From Gentiana macrophylla (Eukaryota; Streptophyta; Magnoliopsida; Gentianales; Gentianaceae): a stretch of DNA of 64,000 nt. The notes beneath the pieces were generated by a model that was given only the letters and a program-made list of their open reading frames with translations, searched no databases and was not told the origin of the DNA. The stretch covers positions 185,939,333 to 186,003,332 of the forward strand of contig CM047805.1 of assembly GCA_026214975.1 (NCBI GenBank). The letters are read 5' to 3'. The translations under genes were made by a program, and so were the position numbers. This document shows, in pieces, positions 57,920 through 64,000 of this stretch. Positions within the stretch are counted from its first letter, which is position 1. Every line of letters starts with the position of its first letter.

Positions 57920-60900
57920 ATGGAAGCCAACTTGAATAGAACGATCACTTTGAATGGGTCTAACTATGCCATATGGAAAAATAAAATGGAGGATCTTTTG
58001 TATGTGAAAAATTATTTCTTGGCGATCTTCAGTGCTGAAAAACCTAAAGATAAAACAGATGAAGAGTGTAATTTGTTGCATAGGCAAGTTTGTGGTTATA
58101 ATAGACAATGTGTTGATGATAATGTTTTAAATCACATTAGTGAGGAGAAACATGCTGGGTCTTTGTGGAAAAAGCTTGAAGATTTGTATGCCGGGAAAAC
58201 TAGAAACAATAAGATGCTTTTGATGTATAAAGTGATGAATTTGAGATATCATGATGGAACTCCTATGGCTGATCATTTGAATACTTTTTTTGGTATTATG
58301 AACCAACTTAATGCTATGGGTATTAAGTTTGACGATGAAGTCCCGGGATGGATGCTTCTTGGCTCTTTACCGGAATCGTGGGAAAATTTTCGAAGTTCTC
58401 TATCTAATTCTACCCCAGATGGTGCTATGACCATTGATCTTGCTAAGACTGGTGTGTTGGAAGAAGAGGCAATGAGGAAGGCACACGGTGTTTCCTCATA
58501 GTCGGATGTCTTGATTACTGAGTCACGAGGGAGATGTCAAAGCAGAGCTTATAAAGATAGAGGTCGGAGTAGAAGTAAATCCAAGGGCAAGTACAAAACT
58601 TTTGAATGGAATCACTGTGGCAAGAAGGGACACATCAAGAAATGTTACTTTAAATTGAAACGGGAGAAAAAGGAAAACAGTGTCAAGAAAGATGATGATA
58701 AGAAGGAAGATAAAGTTAATACAACTTCTTCTGAAGATTTTCTTATGTTTCAAGAGGTTGATGATATTATTCTTGTTGATGACATGACTAGTTGGGTTGT
58801 TGACAGTGGTGCTTCAGTCCATGCTACTTCAAGAAGAGAGTTTTTTTATATCTTACACTCCAAGTGACTTTAGTGATGTGAGAACGGCTCAGGATTTTAT
58901 CTTAAAGTGTGTAGGTGTTGGAGATATTTGTTTGGAGACGTCTAATGGTACCAAACTGATTCTTAAACAAGTTAAGCATATTTCAGGAATCCGGTTGAAT
59001 TTGATTTCTGTTGGTCTGTGTGATGATGGTTATAATAGCTCATTTTCTTGTGATAAGTGGAAGCTCACAAAAGGGTCTTCAGTTGTGGCTAGAGGTACAA
59101 AGACACCTACACTTTTCTTGACTCAAGCCAAAGTTATTGTTGATGAGGCTCATGTAGTGGAGTCACATGATGAGACTGAGTTGTGGCATAAGAGGTTATG
59201 TCATATGAGCTTGAAAGGAAAGACTGTCTTATCTGAGAAAAAATTATTGTCTTGTTCTAACAGTTTGCATTTGGAAAAGTGTGCTCATTGTCTTGCAGGG
59301 AAGCAAACTAGAGTTTCTTTCAAATCGAATTCACCTTCAATAAAGTCAGAAGTACTTGAGCTTGTTCATTCTGATGTTTGTGGTCATATGAAGACAAGGA
59401 CACTTGGTGGTTCCCACTATTTTGTGACTTTTATTGATGATCACTCAAGGAAAATTTGGGTCTACACTTTGAAGACAAAAGATCAAGTGTTAGACGTGTT
59501 CAAGCAGTTTCAAGTTTTAGATGAGAGGGAAACTGGAAAGAAGTTGAAGTGTATTCGAATCTACAATAGAGGTGAATATAAATGTCCATTTCATTACTAT
59601 GGTAAGCAGCAGGGTATCAGACATGAGAAAACTCCACCAAAGACTTTACAGTTGAATGGCTTGGGATAGAGGATGAACAGAACATTAGTGGAGAGAGTCA
59701 TATGTTTGCTTTCACAAGCTGGATTGCCTAAATCCTTTTGGGGTGAAGCTTTGAATACATTGGTTCATGTACTAAATATGTCTCTATGTGTTCCTTTGCA
59801 GAATGATGTTACTCAGAAGGTATGACCAGGTAAAGATGTCTCTTACTATAATTTACGAGTTTTTGGTTGTAAAGCTTATGTTCACATTCCTAAAGATGAG
59901 AGGTCTAAGCTTGATGCTAAGACTAAACAATGTATTTTTCTGGGATATGGTCAAGATGAGTTTGGGTACAAATTTTATGATCCTGTTGACAAGAAAGTGA
60001 TTAGAAGCCGAGATGTTGTGTTTGCAGAGAATGAGACTTTGCAGGATGTTGATAAAAATCAGAGTTCAACACCTTAGGCTAGTGATGGTTTAGCTGACTT
60101 GGAGATAATTTCTCCTACACCTATAGAGGAGCATGGTGCAGTTGATGACCAGGGTAATCAGCAGGATGATGTAGTTGATTTTGATCAGAACATTGACGAT
60201 GATATGATTGAGGAACCAGTACCAGATGAGGCTCCACCAGTTATTCCCAGGAGATCTACTGGACATAGACACCATTCTATTAGATATCCAGTGACTGAGT
60301 ATGTTTTGCTCTCAGATAGTGGAGAGCCTGAATGTTTTGAGGAGGCCGTGGATGATGAACATAAAGATAAATGGCTTGATGCTATGAAAGACAAGATGGA
60401 GTCTTTGCATAACAATCACACATATGAGTTGATGAAATTGCCTAGGGGGAAGAAAGCTTTGAAGAATAAGTGGGTCTTCAGAATTAAGAACGAAGACAGT
60501 AATTCTACACCTCGGTATAAGGAAAGATTAGTAGTCAAAGGTTTTGGTCAAAGAAAGGGCATTGATTTTGGTGAGATTTTCTCTTCTGTTATGAAAATGT
60601 CTTCTATCTGGACTGCTCTTGGCTTGGCAGCTAGTCTTGATTTGGAGGTTGAGCAGATGGATGTTAAAACAGCTTTTCTTCATGGTGATTTGGAAGAAGA
60701 CATCTACATGGAGCAGCCAGAGGGTTTTCAAGTGAAAGGAAATGAGGATCTTGTGTGCAAGTTGAAGAAGAGTCTTTATGGGTTGAAGCAAGCGCCTAGA
60801 CAGTGGTATAAGAAGTTTGAGTCTATCATGAAAAAACAGGGTGTAGGATGTAATATCGCCGGATGGATCTAAGATCCACCCGTTTACGCAGCGGAATAGT

Positions 60901-63660
60901 ATAGATCTAGATCTAAATAATACAAAATACATAAATAATAGATCTAACCTACGATGGGGTTAGATTACCAACCTTTTTATGGTGCAAAACGCCAAGAACA
61001 AGGTCAATCCAATCCGAGCTAGTTGAGAGCCTAGTTGAGAAGCCAAAGTCTTCCAACGTGTATCTCCAAGCACCACCAGGCGGATGGTGTTTCAAGCCGC
61101 CGGACCTCCTCGATATGCTACCTTAGAAAACCCGAAGTTTTCTAAAACTCGAACCCTAGTTCTTTTGGCCGAAAAATCTAAGCCAAAATACTACCCAATA
61201 TTTCAAAATTATGTGATATTATTTGGCTTGGGAGAACTCTCTTTATATAGGAGAGTAATCCTTGTCCTCCAATGATTAATTAATTAATACAAAATCAATC
61301 ACATTAATCATTTTCCCTAAAAAGATAAATCCAGAATATTCCTAAATTAATTAGGATATACAAAAGATTTTATTTTCCTTAAATTATTTAACAAATAAAT
61401 AATTTAATCACATATATTATAATTATCAAGAAAACAAATTTCCCAATAATAATAATACAAAATGCGCTCTAACCCTAAATAAATTAGGGCCACACGTATT
61501 TTTGCCTTGGGTCGAGTCCACTTTAAAAATTCTTTTCCGTGTATTTAATTATCTAGTCAAACTAAACAATTAATCCACATATCAATTAAATAGTCCAATC
61601 CAACTATTTAATTATAATTGAGGTGAAACGACGACGAAAAACGATATGCTATATTAGGAGGCACGTCGGGACCAATGGACCCATATTCGTTAGCTTTACA
61701 ATAAATTAAATAAAATTATTCGGCCGACCAACAATTATATTCAATCTATTAATTCGGGATTACACCACCATAAACCCGAAATCGAACTCGCCGAATATAG
61801 ATAACTTATACTCAACATGAGTTGATAAGCGTCCACCGATATAATCATTACATACGGATAAATCCTCCATAGATCGCTCATTTCGATTCGAATATCTCCG
61901 TAAACCCTTCTCAAAACCTCTTATCATTATTTACCATTAACCCTTAGTGATCAATTAGTTCATAACTAATATAATATGAACTCCGCAGATCGATCGCTTT
62001 CTTGGATTAACAAATAAGTGGAATCGTCTGTCTACTTCCCGAGGAAGGAATGGATTCCATATTCGTGATAGCACGTACTACTCACTCATCCTGCATCAGA
62101 GCCAACGAGAAGTGTTGGACCACATCTGCTGCGAAGTGATCCTTACTAACACATCAAACTCTACCCTAGTCTAAGCGGTTGTGCAGTGATCACCTCGGAT
62201 TGAGATTAATCCATATATGATCATCTTGTGATTCGATAAGACTTCTCGACCACGGAATTATATCGAGAACTCAAATCAAATCGGTCCAAATTTCTATATG
62301 ATTATCATCATATATAACTAGTACTTACTATTACCGATAATCCGGATAAGATCACACACCTAAAGTGTTCTCATTTATTAGTAAATTAATCTTGAGACCC
62401 GTACTCAGATTAATAAACGCTACGGACTAAGTTAATTTTAAGTACATCTCACTAACTCAATCCTCTTGTGTATAGCCATACACTGAGTTATGTGATTACA
62501 TAAACGAGGTACTTATGGTTTTCAGTAATGTCTTAATTATAAGCATTCATGCATATAATAAGATGAATTATTAATTCTGTCATAAAACCAATTAGATAAT
62601 TGTCTTTCGGGCACTACACCTAACACAGGGTTACCGGAAGACTACTTCAGATCATTGCGTGTTTATTAGCAGATTCTCAGAGGATGATTTTATCATTCTT
62701 TTACTCTATGTTGATGATATTTTGATTATTGGCAAGAATGCTTCAAGGATTGACAAGTTGAAGCCGCAGTTGAGCAAGTCTTTTGCCATGAAAGACTTGG
62801 GCCATGCAAAGCATATTTTAGGGATGCAGATTACTCATGACAGAGTAGCCTGAAAAAATTATTTGTCATAAGAGAAGTACATAAAGAAGGTGCTTCAGAG
62901 ATTTAGCATGAGTGATGCTAAAGCAGTGTCCGGTCCACTTGCATCTCATTTCAAGTTGAGTATCAAATAGTGTCATTCTTGCGATGATGAAAAGGAAAAG
63001 ATGCAGAAGGTCCCGTATGTTTCAGTAATGGGCAGTTTGATGTATGCCATCGTATGTACTAGACCAGACATAGCTTATGCAGTTGGTAAGGTCAGCCGTT
63101 TTCTTTCTAATCCTGGTAGAGAGCATTGGAATGCTGTGAATGGATTATGAGATATCTCAGGGGTACTGCGGATTTATGCCTTACTTTTGGTGGTGAAAAA
63201 CCCGTGTTGGTTGGTTTTCACTGATTCTGATATGGCTTGAGATGTTGATTCCTGCAAGTCTACTTTAGGATATTTGGTTAAATTTGCAAGGGGGGTGTGT
63301 CATGGAAATCGAGGTTGCAAAAATGTGTTGCACTTTCAACTACTGAAACTGGGTATATTGCAGCAACTGAAGCATGTAAAGAGTTGTTGTGGATGAAGAA
63401 GTTTCTCTAGGAGCTTGGTTTGAAGCAAGATCAATATGTGTTTCTTTGTGATAACTAGAGTGCTATTCATCTTGGTAAGAACGCAACATTTCATTCTAGA
63501 ACCAAGCACATTGATGTTCATTATCATTGGATTCGGGATGTGTTAGAGTTGAAGTTGATAGCACTTGAAAAAGTGCACACGGATGATAATGGTGCGGATA
63601 TGTTGACATGGGAAAAGCTTGCGATATGTCGTTCTATTGTGGGAGTGACGAATTCCTCCA
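57920..63660 (+). pseudogene. Third Copia gag-pol remnant
   Basis: Gag opens with ATG at 57920 (MEANLNRTITLNGSNYAIWK) and is stopped at 58499. The zinc knuckle near 58610 reads WNHCGKKGHIKKC, where the first Cys has become Trp. The protease motif WVVDSGASVHA lies near 58795, and a frame change follows. Integrase runs at 58860-59669 with LWHKRLCH and HSDVCG, but the core reads CIRIYNRGEYKC where an SDNGGEY-like motif is expected, so a catalytic Asp is lost. RT runs at 60330-60840 (MDVKTAFLHGDLEEDIYMEQ) and resumes at 62626 with YVDDILIIG after a solo LTR. RNase H (63000-63640) has several stops, for example in place of Trp. The element is dead. Confidence 0.92.
60842..62625 (-). mobile_element. 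Solo LTR (1784 bp) inserted in Copia RT
   Basis: It begins TGTAGGATG and ends CACCTAACA, so its ends are TG...CA with short inverted repeats (TGTAGG against CCTAACA). A 5-bp duplication, CAGGG, lies at 60837-60841 and 62626-62630, and RT reads on smoothly across the gap (KKQG, then YRKTT). It has no gag-pol, PBS or PPT. A TATATAAAG sequence on the minus strand near 61250 suggests minus orientation. The family was not identified. Confidence 0.88.
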
Positions 63661-63680
63661 CAATGTCATGAGGGGAGATT

Positions 63681-64000
63681 TGTTGGGTGGATCACTCCTT
63701 TGTGGAGCCCAAGCCCACTAAATAATTGGAAAAATAATAATATGTCAAGTAGTATTTAACGACTGCGGCGCCAACCTGACTGCTGTGTTTCCGGTGATAT
63801 TTTTCAACAACTCTTGTATTTTGCATTCTTAGTTGATGCTTTGGTGTAGTTGAGTTGGTTGATGTGTTTGAAACACTTTTGTATCATCTTTTTCTGATTA
63901 GTGGAGATTTTGTGGGCATCAGCCTCGTGATTTTTACTCTCTCACATCGGGAGGAGTTTTCCACGTTAAAATTGTGGTGTAGATTTTCTTGTGTTTTCAT
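63681..64000 (+). repeat. 3' LTR of the third Copia element, incomplete
   Basis: It matches the 5' LTR from its start. After TAGTATTTAA near 63759 it jumps to GGCGCCAACCTGACTGC, missing about 230 bp present in the 5' copy (57270-57500). It then matches again and is cut by the window end. Confidence 0.9.

Larger units (their letters stand above)
57191..64000 (+). mobile_element. Third Ty1/Copia element, runs off the window end
   Basis: The 5' LTR is 57191-57851. A primer-binding site TGGTATCAAAGCC begins at 57854. Gag-pol remnants run from 57920 to about 63640, a purine tract ATGAGGGGAGATT lies at 63668-63680, and the 3' LTR starts at 63681 and continues past the window. A solo LTR (60842-62625) is inserted in RT. 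By motif style it is Tork/TNT1-like. Confidence 0.92.

Overview
This window is nuclear DNA from a flowering plant, a eudicot and probably an asterid-type genome. The evidence is spliced genes with GT/AG introns, plant-specific families (chalcone-synthase-like PKS, FMO GS-OX-like, CYP93-like P450, CDKD kinase, WAT1/EamA transporter), plant LTR-retrotransposon lineages (Tat, Athila, Copia), many MITEs and long (TA)n tracts. The species cannot be named from the sequence.

Layout. 1-4700: 3' part of a Tat-type Gypsy element with an antisense extra ORF and no gag-pol. 4701-9038: AT-rich DNA, two MITEs, then a two-exon chalcone-synthase-like gene on + (391 aa). 9831-10499: a TIR element. 11178-16907: an intact seven-exon FMO GS-OX-like gene on - (441 aa) whose introns hold at least five TIR elements, one carrying a piece of an isopropylmalate-synthase-like gene. 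17222-33980: a Copia element whose 3' LTR was split by an 11.4-kb Athila-type Gypsy element (22096-33500); both target-site duplications are visible (CTAGT, CCCTT). 34300-36540: a broken Copia on -, itself hit by a CACTA-type MITE. 38525-42085: a 3.6-kb region bounded by inverted repeats, with minisatellites and a broken calcineurin-B-like (CBL) gene. 43416-45087: a CYP93-like P450 pseudogene on +. 46986-51340: an intact CDK-activating kinase gene (CDKD, 420 aa, seven exons) on -. 53433-56042: an intact WAT1-related transporter gene (369 aa, six exons) on -, with an 860-bp long-TIR element in its last intron. 57191-64000: a decayed Copia element with a 1.8-kb solo LTR inserted in its reverse transcriptase.

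Four genes (PKS, FMO, CDKD, WAT1) have reading frames that I could rebuild exon by exon without a frame break; the P450 and the CBL and IPMS pieces are broken. PKS, FMO and a flavonoid-type P450 lie within about 39 kb, but nothing in the sequence shows that they work together, and the P450 is dead. More than half of the window is transposable element. Its main interest is the layering of these elements: nested insertions, gene fragments inside TIR elements, a hairpin in the PKS intron, and one MITE family sitting just upstream of two different genes.
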